Part shown: positions 1 to 9,965 of the stretch, piece after piece
Position numbering within the stretch: the stretch's first letter is position 1
Layout of the letters: each line of letters opens with the position of its first letter
Source of the DNA: Herpomyces periplanetae
Taxonomy: Eukaryota > Ascomycota > Laboulbeniomycetes > Herpomycetales > Herpomycetaceae
Assembly: GCA_009733715.1 (NCBI GenBank)
Contig: WMKJ01000002.1
Span: 186,001-250,000 of the forward strand
Direction of reading: 5' to 3'
Length of the DNA stretch: 64,000 nt
The notes under the pieces: generated by a model
Databases searched by the model: none
What the model was told of the DNA's origin: nothing
The model's input: only the letters and a program-made list of their open reading frames with translations
Made by a program: the position numbers and the translations under genes

Positions 1-748
1 TAATATGCCTTTCAACTCTCGATCGCCACGCAATTTAACGATAACTTTCTCGTTTAAGCAAAGCTGTACTAAATCAAGCGGTTGGGTCTGTGATAACACA
101 GCGCTCGGATTAACGGTGCCTAGCCCACGATCAGCTGACGCCATTTCCCGCCAATTCGGTGATGAAGCTAGCCGGCGGCGTTCAACTTTTCGTCGGTTAG
201 CGCTCACTCACACGTCGTATAAGCTTATGGCTCTACAGGTTTGATTCCAGGTACCATATATATATGTATATATGCGTACACGTATACGAATATTTAAATG
301 TATTTTAATTTGTACAAAGGTACCTTATCCAGAACTCAGAGCTTGTCACGATTCGCTTGCTCGCCACACCTAAATATTGCCCAAAGTACAAGTTCCGTGT
401 AATATATTTCCTATTTAAACAATGATTAACGTACTAAATTCACGATATATTGATCTTTTGAAAATCTGATAAATTAGTTCAATCGGTAAGTAGTAAATTT
501 TGTGAAAATACACTTACTCTCCTATATCGTAGCATTGAACACCATTTCGTCTCGCTAAAGCCGAGATTTTATGTCACGTGAGTAAGGCAATGACGTGATA
601 GGTATCGGAGGGGGGAAAAGGTAGTACCGAGTAATGTTGTAGAAAATTTCCTAAAAGGGTAAAGTAGGAGTTAAGTAGTGGAAAGGTTTGGAAAATTTGA
701 TATTGATATTTCGAGGTGAACGAAAGGTGGAAGGTTTGGGTAATAAAG
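1..748. other. Left-edge region and promoter of the DUF1749 gene
   Basis: No gene is assigned. The + strand is open from the left edge to a stop at 242-244, giving an Arg/Ser-rich 79-residue stretch with no family I recognise, so it could be the 3' end of a gene entering from the left or chance. An alternating TA/TG tract lies near 254-290. The last 200 bases hold a CACGTGA site and are the likely promoter of the gene starting at 749. Confidence 0.5.
575..580. promoter_or_regulatory. CACGTG E-box (GTCACGTGAG)
   Basis: Palindromic E-box 169 bp upstream of the ATG at 749. This is the site class bound by Cbf1/bHLH factors; its use here is inferred from position. Confidence 0.4.
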
Positions 749-1840
749 ATGTTGAATTTGACAGATACAGCTAGGGGAATTTTACACAGGTACAAGGATA
801 ATTTGGTTGCGTTTGAACATTTTACGGCGGCAAGAGAAATTGCTTATAATGGTAATGGCAGTGGTAAAGATTCCTATGATAATATCAATTTTCTTATATA
901 CATAGGTGGACTAGGAGATAATATCTTGGGTAGATACACAAATGCACTTTCAAATTTTCTACCTGCAAACTGGGTTCTTGTTGAAATACAATTAGGATCA
1001 TGTTTGCAGGGCTGGGCTACTAGTAGCGTTCATAACGATGTGAATGATATAAGTGATTTACTGGAATACCTGAAAGGCTTGTCTAGACCACAAAACTCAT
1101 CAAATAAGAGTAAATTTGTCCTTCTGGGACATTCAACTGGCTGTCAAGATATTATGGCATATTTGACAACAGTAGGAGACTCGTGTACGGAAAAGTCTAC
1201 ACTGGCATTAAACCAGTCAGACGATGTTAGAGAAAAAAATCATGTAACAAAATTTAAGGATGATTGGTTCAAAGATTTGAATCGACCGTGGATTGACGGT
1301 GCAATATTACAAGCACCGGTGAGTGATCGGGAGCATTTTGTAAAGATTACACCGAAGGAAGTGTTTGAAACAATATGTAAAGCAGCGCAAGAGTTAATTA
1401 AGGCAGGGTCCGGACAAAATGTGATTTCAGAGGCTTTAACAAGACAAGCCAATATAAATCATCCCATATCGGCTTATCGATGGTGGAGCCTAGCCTGTCC
1501 AACGGGTAAAGGAGATGAGGACTACTTTAGTAGTGATTTACCGGATTGTCAGTTAATTTCCACGTTTGGAAAATTACCGGACGACGTTTTTTTCATGGCG
1601 CTTCATAGTGAAATGGATGAATATGTGCCGGAGGGTGTGGACAAGGCAAAAATTTTGAGTCGATGGTCCAGCATTGTTAAGCAGTATAGCAAAGCTAGAT
1701 GGGATGATGAGAACAGTGGAATTTTACCAATGGCCAATCATTCACTTATCGACGAAACCGAAACAGAGAGATCTGTAGAGGTTATTAAAAATTTTTCAAA
1801 CAGAGTTCGGTCATTTTTAGAGAAGATAGAGAAGCAGTAA
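749..1840 (+). CDS. DUF1749/UPF0613 alpha/beta hydrolase (SidJ-like)
   Basis: Single exon, 363 residues. The frame is open further upstream, but the first in-frame ATG is at 749. The protein has an alpha/beta-hydrolase pattern: an early strand ending in YIGGLGDN, then the nucleophile elbow LLGHSTGCQDIM with Ser129 as probable catalytic serine, and a late HSLIDE segment that could carry the catalytic histidine. GHSTGCQD with the preceding glycine-rich loop is typical of the fungal DUF1749 family, which includes an uncharacterised fission-yeast protein and the siderophore esterase SidJ. I see no signal peptide, so it is probably cytosolic. Whether it hydrolyses siderophores cannot be told; no siderophore gene lies nearby. 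It converges on the Egh16-like gene. Confidence 0.88.
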   Translation: MLNLTDTARGILHRYKDNLVAFEHFTAAREIAYNGNGSGKDSYDNINFLIYIGGLGDNILGRYTNALSNFLPANWVLVEIQLGSCLQGWATSSVHNDVNDISDLLEYLKGLSRPQNSSNKSKFVLLGHSTGCQDIMAYLTTVGDSCTEKSTLALNQSDDVREKNHVTKFKDDWFKDLNRPWIDGAILQAPVSDREHFVKITPKEVFETICKAAQELIKAGSGQNVISEALTRQANINHPISAYRWWSLACPTGKGDEDYFSSDLPDCQLISTFGKLPDDVFFMALHSEMDEYVPEGVDKAKILSRWSSIVKQYSKARWDDENSGILPMANHSLIDETETERSVEVIKNFSNRVRSFLEKIEKQ

Positions 1841-3589
1841 TAGCTATTTATAGATAAGAAGGGTTACCAGACGCTGTAGCGAAAATTTGAAAGGGCTATT
1901 GCGGAGCGAAGAATAACACAGAAGACAAAAAGGATAATATGTAAGAGAAAGGCGAAAGAGATACAATTTCCGTGTATTGCTTGAACCATAAAAACCGAAG
2001 TAGGAGGAGGAATCATATTGGAGAAGAGGAAAGTGAGGATCTTGTGTAAAAATGGGGAGAGTTTTTAAGGAAAAGTTTGGGTGAAGGAGTCAGGTAAAAA
2101 TGAGTAAGATGATGAGGAAATATTGGTCAAAGGTATACTATTGAAGTGAATTGAAGGGCAAGAGGGAAAGGGATTTTAAACGAAAGAAATAATGAAAATG
2201 TAGAGAAAATCGATACGTGAAAACGTGTACGCATGCAGAGTTGACTTTATTGGAGTCGGAGATAATGGGATAAGAGACTGATGGAAGAACTTGGTTAGAA
2301 AGATGTATCGGGGATTAAGATCTAAGTTAAATTTGAGCTCTGGAAATAAGTTTGAATACAAATATGAAGAAATGATAACAACGAAAAATTGAAAGTTGAA
2401 GGAGAGAGAAGGACGATAAATGTTAAGAAGACAAGGATAATTTAAGAAACGAAAGTATGCCAATTGGCAAATGAAGAAACCAAATAGTATATTAAATTGC
2501 AAGTAATAAATGACAAAAAGACAATTATGTATTATAATATATCGAATGGTGAACTTGGAGAGTAAAAACGTGGAAGGGTTGCGAAAAATTTATTAATTCA
2601 CACATATTTACACAAGGGACACTAGAAAAATATTTCCCGATTAGGAAATATTTGAAGATTGAAGGAATTTAGTCAAAAGTGACCGGAAATGGAAGTTAGA
2701 GTAGAAGTTAGAAGGGAACAGAATGAGAGTTACAAGTAGATAGATTAACAGGGATTGTTCTACTTCTGAAGCGCGGAATAAAATAAGATATCTACAGAGC
2801 CATAAAGGGGTAAAAAAGGGTGTAAAGATAATTCAAGCGTGGAAACGTATGGAAAAGATATATTAGAGAAGGGTTTTACGCAAGATGAATATGATGGACA
2901 AACGTTGATAAAGGGAAGAAAGAGGGCAGGTCAACGAATTGGTAAACGATGATGGGGTATAAGGAAAGTCTATTTCGAGGACGATAAACAAAAGGATACT
3001 ATGAAAGGTATTGAATATGAGAGTTTGATTACTTGGTATTAGATAGGTAGTGGGTAAATAAGCAAACATAAATGAGAGGAAACTTTATGCTAGGATGGCT
3101 TACGGAGAAGAGTAAAGAGGGTGTAGAATGAAGAAACGGGAGGAAGATTGAAACAGATGAGAGGAATTTATGCGGAAAACTTAATTGCTTCTATTGCTAA
3201 CAACCTTGCGAAACAAACATAACCTTCGAGGAATCTAGTCCAAAATGAACCTTCGCAAATGTCAGACCAACTTCCTAACCGTATCAGAGCTACTTCGTTG
3301 CAGTGAAAGTAACGGTATGAGTGGCGAAAAACACACAAGACGCTACTTACAAACTTGCAGAAAAGTGAAGGACGAAGCAGCAAAATTAACTAAAACTGAA
3401 AAGGCGAACGGAGATTGCAAGGTCAGGGCAAGAAAACGTCCGAATTAATCAAGAAAACAAAATGAAATAACTAAAAGTGCCGTAATGATAAAAAGTGGAA
3501 TTAAAAGGCAAATACGAAAAATCGTATTATCGAAAAATGAAAATTAAAAGCTCGAAATTGACCTGGATCGAGATGCAATATTAGGCACT
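1841..3589. other. Purine-rich intergenic region between convergent genes
   Basis: From about 1850 to 3160 the + strand is strongly A/G-rich. The open frames there (such as 2176-2502 on the minus strand) are rich in Phe, Leu, Ile and Tyr and look like by-products of that skew. It contains the palindromic P-box-like site at 2628. The 3160-3590 part has two overlapping frames of about 70 codons on opposite strands with no recognisable domain. Confidence 0.6.
2628..2653. promoter_or_regulatory. Palindromic MADS-box (Mcm1 P-box-like) site, copy 1
   Basis: Perfect 10-bp arms AAATATTTCC and GGAAATATTT flank CGATTA. The core TTTCCCGATTAGGAAA (2633-2648) fits the Mcm1 P-box pattern TTWCCnnWWWnGGWAA. 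A second copy, almost identical over 25 bases, lies at 52269-52293. Neither is close to a confident gene start. Confidence 0.5.
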
Positions 3590-4447
3590 TTAGATATCTT
3601 CACCCTCGGCACGGAGTTCAGCGAGGAATTCAGGATCATTTTCTAAGTCTTCATCAGCATATGATGCCTTAGAAGCTGGTTCACGCTTGTTGAACTTCTT
3701 GCGGTTAGTAGGGACACGGCTATTAACGGCGCGGTCGTTGCCAACGGCGACTTGGTCACTCTTGCCAGTGGCAGCGCTATCTTGAACGAAGGGAACACAT
3801 CCACCGAATGGACCAGCACGAGCACGATTGTTGCATCGTATCATGCAAACATTGTCTTGACCACCCATGTTACCAGAGCAGTTGACACTGTCTGGAACAC
3901 GTACTGACAAGGTCTAATTAAAAGTAAAGTTAGGAATTGAGAAGTTGATTAAGAGGGAAAGAGAAAAACTTACAAAGTCAGTAGCACGGGCACGAGAGTT
4001 GCCGTTACGTCCTGGAACGTTGCTAAGGACGTTGTTCTGAGAAACGGGTTGCCAGTTGTTACCGGTTCCGGATGCGTCGATGGCGCAAGTGTAAGGACCA
4101 GCACCATCACCGTTGACTTGATGGATGGTCATGTCAAGAACACCGTTTCGGGAGACTTTGGGAAGGGAGTCGGTCTTTGCCATGAGACGGCTGACACCAT
4201 CCTCATTGATACGGTTTGGACCACCTTGGATGGTACGACCACATTGGTCGGCAGTTGCACCACGGAAAACGGTAGAATCTTGTTGGAATGGATTGCGGTT
4301 AGCACCGTTTCGTGGAGTGCTTTCGACAACGCCGAAAGCAGCAGCACTACCACCCATATCACCAGTGGCACGGATCATGGCACTGTGAGCGGAAGCCAAT
4401 TGGGCAACCGAGAAGATAGAAAGAGCTACGACTGATTTGAAAAGCAT
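3590..4447 (-). CDS. Egh16-like (Gas1/Mas3-type) secreted protein
   Basis: Two exons on the minus strand, 4447-3974 and 3913-3590, with a 60-nt GTAAGT...TTAG intron; 265 residues. A signal peptide ends about residue 20 (LASA|HSAM). The body carries the family blocks RATGDMGGSAAAFGV, NPFQQDSTVFRG, HQVNGDGAGPYTC and, across the splice, NMGGQDNVCMIRC and NNRARAGPFGG. These match Egh16/Gas1/Mas3 proteins, small secreted proteins induced during appressorium or infection-structure formation in several filamentous ascomycetes; their biochemical role is unknown. The tail is acidic (DLENDPEFLAEL). The gene uses many C-ending codons (GCC, ACC, ATC, AAC) compared with its neighbours, suggesting high expression. 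A TATA box lies upstream. Confidence 0.93.
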
Positions 4448-4708
4448 TTTGGAATAGATTAAAATTGGTTATGTGGTGACTGTTTGTCTCGAAGAGATGA
4501 TCTGCCGAAGCAATTAAACGAGTGATGAAATATGATATTAAAGTAATAAGCAATGGACTAACTCTAACCAGAGAGTATTGTGTTCGGTTGCTAATGATTG
4601 TATGAGAAATGAAACGTTAATTCAAATCAGAGATAGTTAAGCTCCAGAGCTTGAAAGTCAGATGAAGATGAGTATGAAGATGGGAGGGAAAGAGGACAGA
4701 GAGATGAG

Positions 4709-4716
4709 CTTTTATA
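4709..4716 (-). promoter_or_regulatory. TATA box (TATAAAAG) of the Egh16-like gene
   Basis: TATAAAAG on the minus strand 262 bp before the ATG at 4447, followed by a CT-rich leader. The spacing fits a TATA-driven promoter with a long 5' UTR. Confidence 0.55.
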
Positions 4717-5650
4717 GACAATCGAGATGGTGTTGAATGGGAATTTCAGGGGGAGAAATTCTGTTAGATTACCCTAAGTTTACGTTTTCGAGGGAGATTT
4801 CTTCCTTCAAAGGAGAACATGTTGCAATGGTAATGTAGCGTTGGCTACAAATTAAGGTTGATCAGGTTTCGGATAGAATGAGTAGAAGACAGGGTTTTTG
4901 CACTAAATTTGAAATAGGGGAGAGTAAGGTGCCCTGGGTTAGAGAAATTATCTTGCTCGAGACACATTTCGGTTGTATGTAGGTACTTGATAAGATGATG
5001 GTAAACATGTTTAGTGGGGATAACGAAAAGTTTCAGGGCCAAGTTTACGTTGCAATTATAGACTGTTAGTCGAGGTTAGTGACTTCTAGGATAATTAGAG
5101 TGTAATGTGGGTGAAAGAGCGTTACGTAGTCGGAGGTTTAGGAGGTTGATTGTGACAAACCGTGATAAAGCATTGATGCATAAGATGATTTAACTGGTAG
5201 ACTTTTAGAAGTAGATGAGTTTGAAGACAAGGGGAAAGGGATGTGAGTGAGAGTATGTGAAGGGAATAATAGGAGACGGGGGAGAGGACAATGTAAGGGA
5301 TGAAGATATTCGAGTAGGATTAATGTTACATGCATACATTAGTCGGCGGGTACAAGAGAACTGGATAAAACTTTGGGAAACCCTGAAGTTACTCAAGGGA
5401 TGAAAAGTTAGTTGAAATATGAGTACTGAATGATATTTTATGGGTTAAGATGGTGCTAGGGTTTGCTAAATGGAATTGAGTTTGAGCAAAGGTTAAGGTT
5501 AGGCAAAGTAGTGATTGTAGGAAGATGACAGAAAGAGTTGGAAATGTTATGATATTACAAGGGAGTTGAAGAGATATCTTACAAATTAATATTTGTCAAA
5601 AGTGAAAGAATCTTCAAGTAAAACTACATTGAAAGTATGCTTCAAATTTA

Positions 5651-5666
5651 TTACCTATTTGGGTAA
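5651..5666. promoter_or_regulatory. P-box-like inverted repeat TTACC-N6-GGTAA
   Basis: TTACCTATTTGGGTAA fits the Mcm1 pattern TTACCnnnnnnGGTAA, with one G in the A/T core. It lies 49-64 bp beyond the stop of the tentative gene at 5715-6105. Confidence 0.35.
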
Positions 5667-5686
5667 TAAATGGGTATTTTGTCGAT

Positions 5687-5704
5687 TCGGCAATATATTG
5701 CCGA
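5687..5704. repeat. 18-bp perfect palindrome
   Basis: TCGGCAATATATTGCCGA reads the same on both strands. It starts 21 bp right of the P-box-like repeat and ends 11 bp before the stop of the tentative gene. Confidence 0.6.
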
Positions 5705-5714
5705 GCCTAGCAGG

Positions 5715-6105
5715 TTAGCGAGTTGGTAGGGGGAATATTCGAAAATATCCAGCAAGAAATAGATTCCTGATTGATCCCAGCATTTGGAACTCTGCTGCGA
5801 GTAGATGTGTAGAAAGGGTGTTTCCGTGAAATTTCATTATTTTGTAACAGGTTTTCTCGACATCCAAGACTATTAGACCAACTAGACAATTAATCCATGG
5901 CTAATATCATGCACATGCCCATTTTCAAGTCGATAAGAGTTTGTGGCAGCAGGATATATTTGTTTCATTCAGCATTATTGCGTAAACTTACCAAGTTTGT
6001 TAGTTCAAGTAATTCGAAGTGTTGAATTTTTCCTGCAATACGATAAGATGGTCCACGTACAGCATAACAGCGCACAACATAATACGTTGGAACTTGAAGT
6101 GTCAT
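5715..6105 (-). CDS. Tentative two-exon small protein (hypothetical)
   Basis: Minus-strand segments 6105-5992 (38 codons from an ATG) and 5900-5715 (61 codons plus stop) join in phase through a 91-nt intron with a GTAAGT donor and ATTAG acceptor, giving 99 residues. Exon 1 reads MTLQVPTYYVVRCYAVRGPS onward and exon 2 contains VLDVEKTCYKIMKFHG, mixed compositions unlike the skewed flanks. Upstream, about 6333-6131 in the same minus frame, a further stretch is open and ends at a TAG just before the exon 1 frame, so the gene could be longer, differently spliced or broken. I recognise no family. Confidence 0.35.
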
Positions 6106-9100
6106 AAATCCTTTCACCACATCCTTCTACGCATTTGGACTTGAAACTTTCCTGCAACAGGTACTCGGACAATTATTGCTCAGCGTAGCTTCATTACATG
6201 AAGCCGATTCTGGATTCGGCAAAATGAAGGTTTCGTAGATTAATGTATTTTCACGATATCGCAAGTTAATCAATTGCCTTTTCCGACTTTCGCTATATTT
6301 CTCCTGTTGATTGAATCCAATTTCCCCCTACTATTGTCCCTTTAAATCCGCTTGCTGTCTTAACTTGGGCTTCATTATCAATTCAAGTTTTACTTGCCTT
6401 TACTATTCCTGTCTTCACCTCCGTCTACACTCCGTGAACCATTCTTCTGCATTTCTTGTGTCAAATCTTCACTAACTTTCCAGCCTGTCCCCTCTTCTAC
6501 TCTTCTACCTTTAGCTTTCCCGTACTACATTTCTGTATTCATCGGTTCCATAAAATGGAAATTATTGTTTTCTTGTTTTACCTTGCCTTTCCAATCCTGG
6601 TTCTTCCAATTATTGATTTCTCTTCTCTTAACCTACTCGTTACTTTTCATGTTAATCCCCTTGTAAAAATTTCCCGGTTAGTTTGTTCCCAATAATCAAC
6701 TTTTCTGTCTACTCTTCCTTGACTGTGCATCTTGGTAAATCACTGTAATATATTCCGATATTTTATTCATATTTTCTCCATCACTATATCTTCCACCTCC
6801 GTACAAGGCCCCGACCCTACATCAATTCCTTCAATTTGTCGATGAATTTCCTACCCACTACTTAAAATTCCTTTCACTTTTTCTCCCTGGTTTTTTCATC
6901 ACCATCTTCAATTTCAATATCCCCTTACTACCTTCGACCCTTTTACCCTATAATTCAAGCATTTACAATATTGATACTGCCAACTTGTATTCCATGAAAT
7001 TTAACTATCATTAGCTTTTCCGTCCAAGGTTTTGTCTCTTCCCGCCCTCTTGTTCCACAAATTGTGAATCTCCTGCACAAAATAACCTCTTAATCATGAT
7101 ATATTTGTCGGGGCTTCCGATGCGTTTTCGGTTATCTTTACCTTGCTTGCTTGCTTGATCAACCTCATAGTCACGCTAACCTTTTCATCTTTCGCCTTCC
7201 CTTCCCATGCCGCTATTGTTCCCCTCTTATTTCATCTTTATCCGCTCTACTGTTATTGAAAAATGCTCTAAATCACTTAACTCGTCCCTAGCTTATCTTA
7301 CTTTCTTCTCTACCAAACCTTTTTGCCCTTCAATCTTCCATCAAATTCATCCCAAACTACATCTATGCTTGAATATTCTACAACACTTGTTTCTCAGGTC
7401 AACTTTCCTTCTCCCATCCAATCATTCAATCATGTCATCCCCATATCTTATTTTTCCTTCTTCGCCGTTTACCAATCATCCGTCTTACAGCTCTTTTATT
7501 CTGGTTATGTATCCTAATAATTTGGACAACCTTGAAATTTTCAACTCTAACCCAATTTAGCATACCCTTACTTATTCTTATACCCAATCTAACATCTTTT
7601 TTGGTGCCTTCACCAAACTTCGCCCTGCCTTCAACATTCTCGCTTCAGAAATTAGTCAATTCTATCTAACTTCTGCTTATTCTGAATCGTGATATGTTAA
7701 TACTCTCGATTTCGATACCAACCCTATTGCCCTTGTCTCACTTTTCCTCAGTCCAACTTTACTGCATCATGAAAGCTACCCTCTTTCGCATAATTTTTCC
7801 CATGGGCAAGTCTTTATCACCCGTTTATCCTTAACTCCACTAACTATAATCTTAACGTGCACCAGAAACTATTCAAACTTTGAATGATTCACCTTAAATT
7901 TTACAAAACCTTCTACCTCCCGTCAACTTCCTTTCTCTTGTTTTCCTTGCTTTTTTCATCTCTCTTTTTACAACTTCCGCCGCCCAAATCTTCCAATGTA
8001 AATTATTCTCTACCTACAGAATCGCCCCTTCGTATTGCATTGACTTCTCTCTTAACTTGCATTTACACCAAAGTCACTTATTCCTACCGTATTCCAACCA
8101 GTCCTTTTTATTCTTCACAATCTTTTCAATCTGCCTACTATTATAGACTTACCCTTTCATTCATATTCTCATGAGTTCGTTCACTCGTTAAAATTTTCAA
8201 AATCCCGAGTTTTTCAGTGCTCATACAGCTATTCCTTTCATTAACCTTAATTAATGTTGAATGAATTGAATTCATAATAATATACATATCTCAACTCTTC
8301 TCCAAAATGCTTGTTCAGTAATCTTTACCCCAACGCCTAAATTTTGATCTCGTTTAATACACTTACCATCGTGTATCAGCATTCAAATTTTACCGTTTGG
8401 CTTTGCCCACACACGTATAGCTGTACAGTTCCACCGAAGTTGATATTTATGCTACTCGGTAAATTTGCCAAATTTCTATCACCACTCTCTACCTTTATCA
8501 TGAGAGTGTAAATGTCGCTCCAATAATGAACCTACAGGTGTTTTTCAACACACTATCTTATGCGTAGCCGTATATTAGGCCCTGGAAGTAAATGTACATT
8601 AAAATGCTGTTTACATACTCAGTACCATTGCTTCCCTTTAATTGTGTTTTTCTCTAAATTCTTGCCATACCCGAATTTACCGCGGGTTTATGTTAGTGGT
8701 TGATATATCATCTCCAATATATATATGTGATTGGAATGCTATCTTTAGTTAATGTGATTACACAACAATTTTCGTAAAACTTGAAAAATTATCACTACAG
8801 TTTACATGGGCACTCCAATTCACATATTGATAAATTCTTCAGCATCACACACCAAGACAAATTCTCAAATTACCAAATGTTTCGCAGATTCATCGTACAA
8901 ATTTGCGTTCAATTGTTGAAAACGAAGCGAAATTTTACCAATGCAACTTGAAAATTTCAGATCTCTAAATATTCGACTTTTTGCCTCAATTAACATTAAC
9001 TTTTAATTGATCTGCCTTGGCTAAATTTGCTGCACATCGATTCCCGTTAATTTGGGGTCGGCATTACGTATGATGCCTCTTACCGTCGGCTACGACATTC

Positions 9101-9672
9101 GTTTTGTTTAGCTTTAACAACTGAAGCGAAATCCTGCTGGAAAATATGCTACAATGACAATAGTGTCGTATACCGTTTCAATGTGTTTGAATGTATAGAG
9201 TATTGTAAGTATGAAATTTATTTATGGGTGTGGTTTGACGGAAAACTGTTTCAATATGTGAATGCTCTGTGACAATGGAAACGCAGAATTATTTATGTAC
9301 TAAGTACAGATTGCGGATGATAATTATGCACAAGGTATATTACTTTTAACAGTTAAACTTTGCTTGAAAATGTTAAAAGTATATTATTTGGCCAAATTTT
9401 ATAGAATGTTGTTTAAAAAATTTAGAAAAACGCCCCATGGAGCTGAGAGAGTAGACAGATCAACCATAATTTGTGTGTATAGCTAGGTAAAATTTCGGTC
9501 CTTTGTAGGTAGAAGCTTGTAAAATTTCTGTTCAGCAGAAGGAATACCTTAAATAACAAGCTAGCGACATGGAAAGTTTTTATAAATTCCAAAGAAGGTT
9601 TTAATGAAAATGTGACAGGGTAAACGGAGTAATTTTGCAGCAATAGGCAATAAATAATTGTTGAATCGGCAG
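6106..9672. other. Long pyrimidine-rich then AT-rich gene-less region
   Basis: From about 6300 to 8200 the + strand is strongly C/T-rich; its open frames (7207-7560, 7884-8174) are Ser/Phe/Leu/Pro-rich and look like products of the skew. From 8200 to 9672 composition is balanced and AT-rich with no gene I can support. A CGATTCCC...GGGGTCGGC stretch at 9038-9062 is noted under rejected items. Confidence 0.55.
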
Positions 9673-9965
9673 ATGAATATACAGTTCAAAATATCTAGTA
9701 TGCTACGTGATGTTGAACGAGGGTAATTTTGCTCATAAGGAATTATCTCATGGACAACCCCAAAATCCGGGGTAGTGATATTATACAAAATTGTAAAAAT
9801 GTTAATGAACATATCATAAAACACCGTAGAGAAGTTTTAGAAAGATTAGCAATAACGTTGTTACAATATCAACGAATAAGCTCCGGCAAGGTTAACCAAA
9901 AGAAAATGTCATTTTATCTGCTTTTTTTCCGCTTAACCAACAGTAACGTTGTCCATTTTCTTTAA
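9673..9965 (+). CDS. Tentative small spliced protein (hypothetical)
   Basis: An ATG at 9673 opens a frame reading MNIQFKISSMLRDVERG. A 53-nt GTAATT...GGTAG intron (9723-9775) would join it in phase to NCKNVNEHIIKHRREVLERL and onward, ending at 9965; 79 residues. The middle part is a strong amphipathic helix. The hydrophobic C-terminus may instead be intron read-through, because AAG|GTTAAC could act as a donor. Upstream exons are possible. An overlapping minus-strand frame (9561-9824) is less convincing. No family recognised. Confidence 0.3.

Larger units (their letters stand above)
4448..5714. other. Purine-rich promoter/leader side of the Egh16-like gene
   Basis: The + strand is A/G-rich to about 5600, so the minus-strand leader is pyrimidine-rich. 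Apart from the TATA box and the sites near 5651-5704 I see no feature and no gene. Confidence 0.6.

Noticed and set aside
5-244. 79-codon + frame at the left edge
   Set aside because: No recognisable domain and no way to see upstream exons; it could be the end of a gene entering from the left but the evidence is too thin.
2176-2502. 108-codon minus-strand frame
   Set aside because: Phe/Leu/Ile/Tyr-rich, as expected from reading a purine-rich strand backwards; no domain.
9037-9063. CGATTCCC followed by GGGGTCGGC, reminiscent of tRNA-derived SINEs
   Set aside because: No convincing A box, no 3' tail, no target-site duplication and no second copy in the window.
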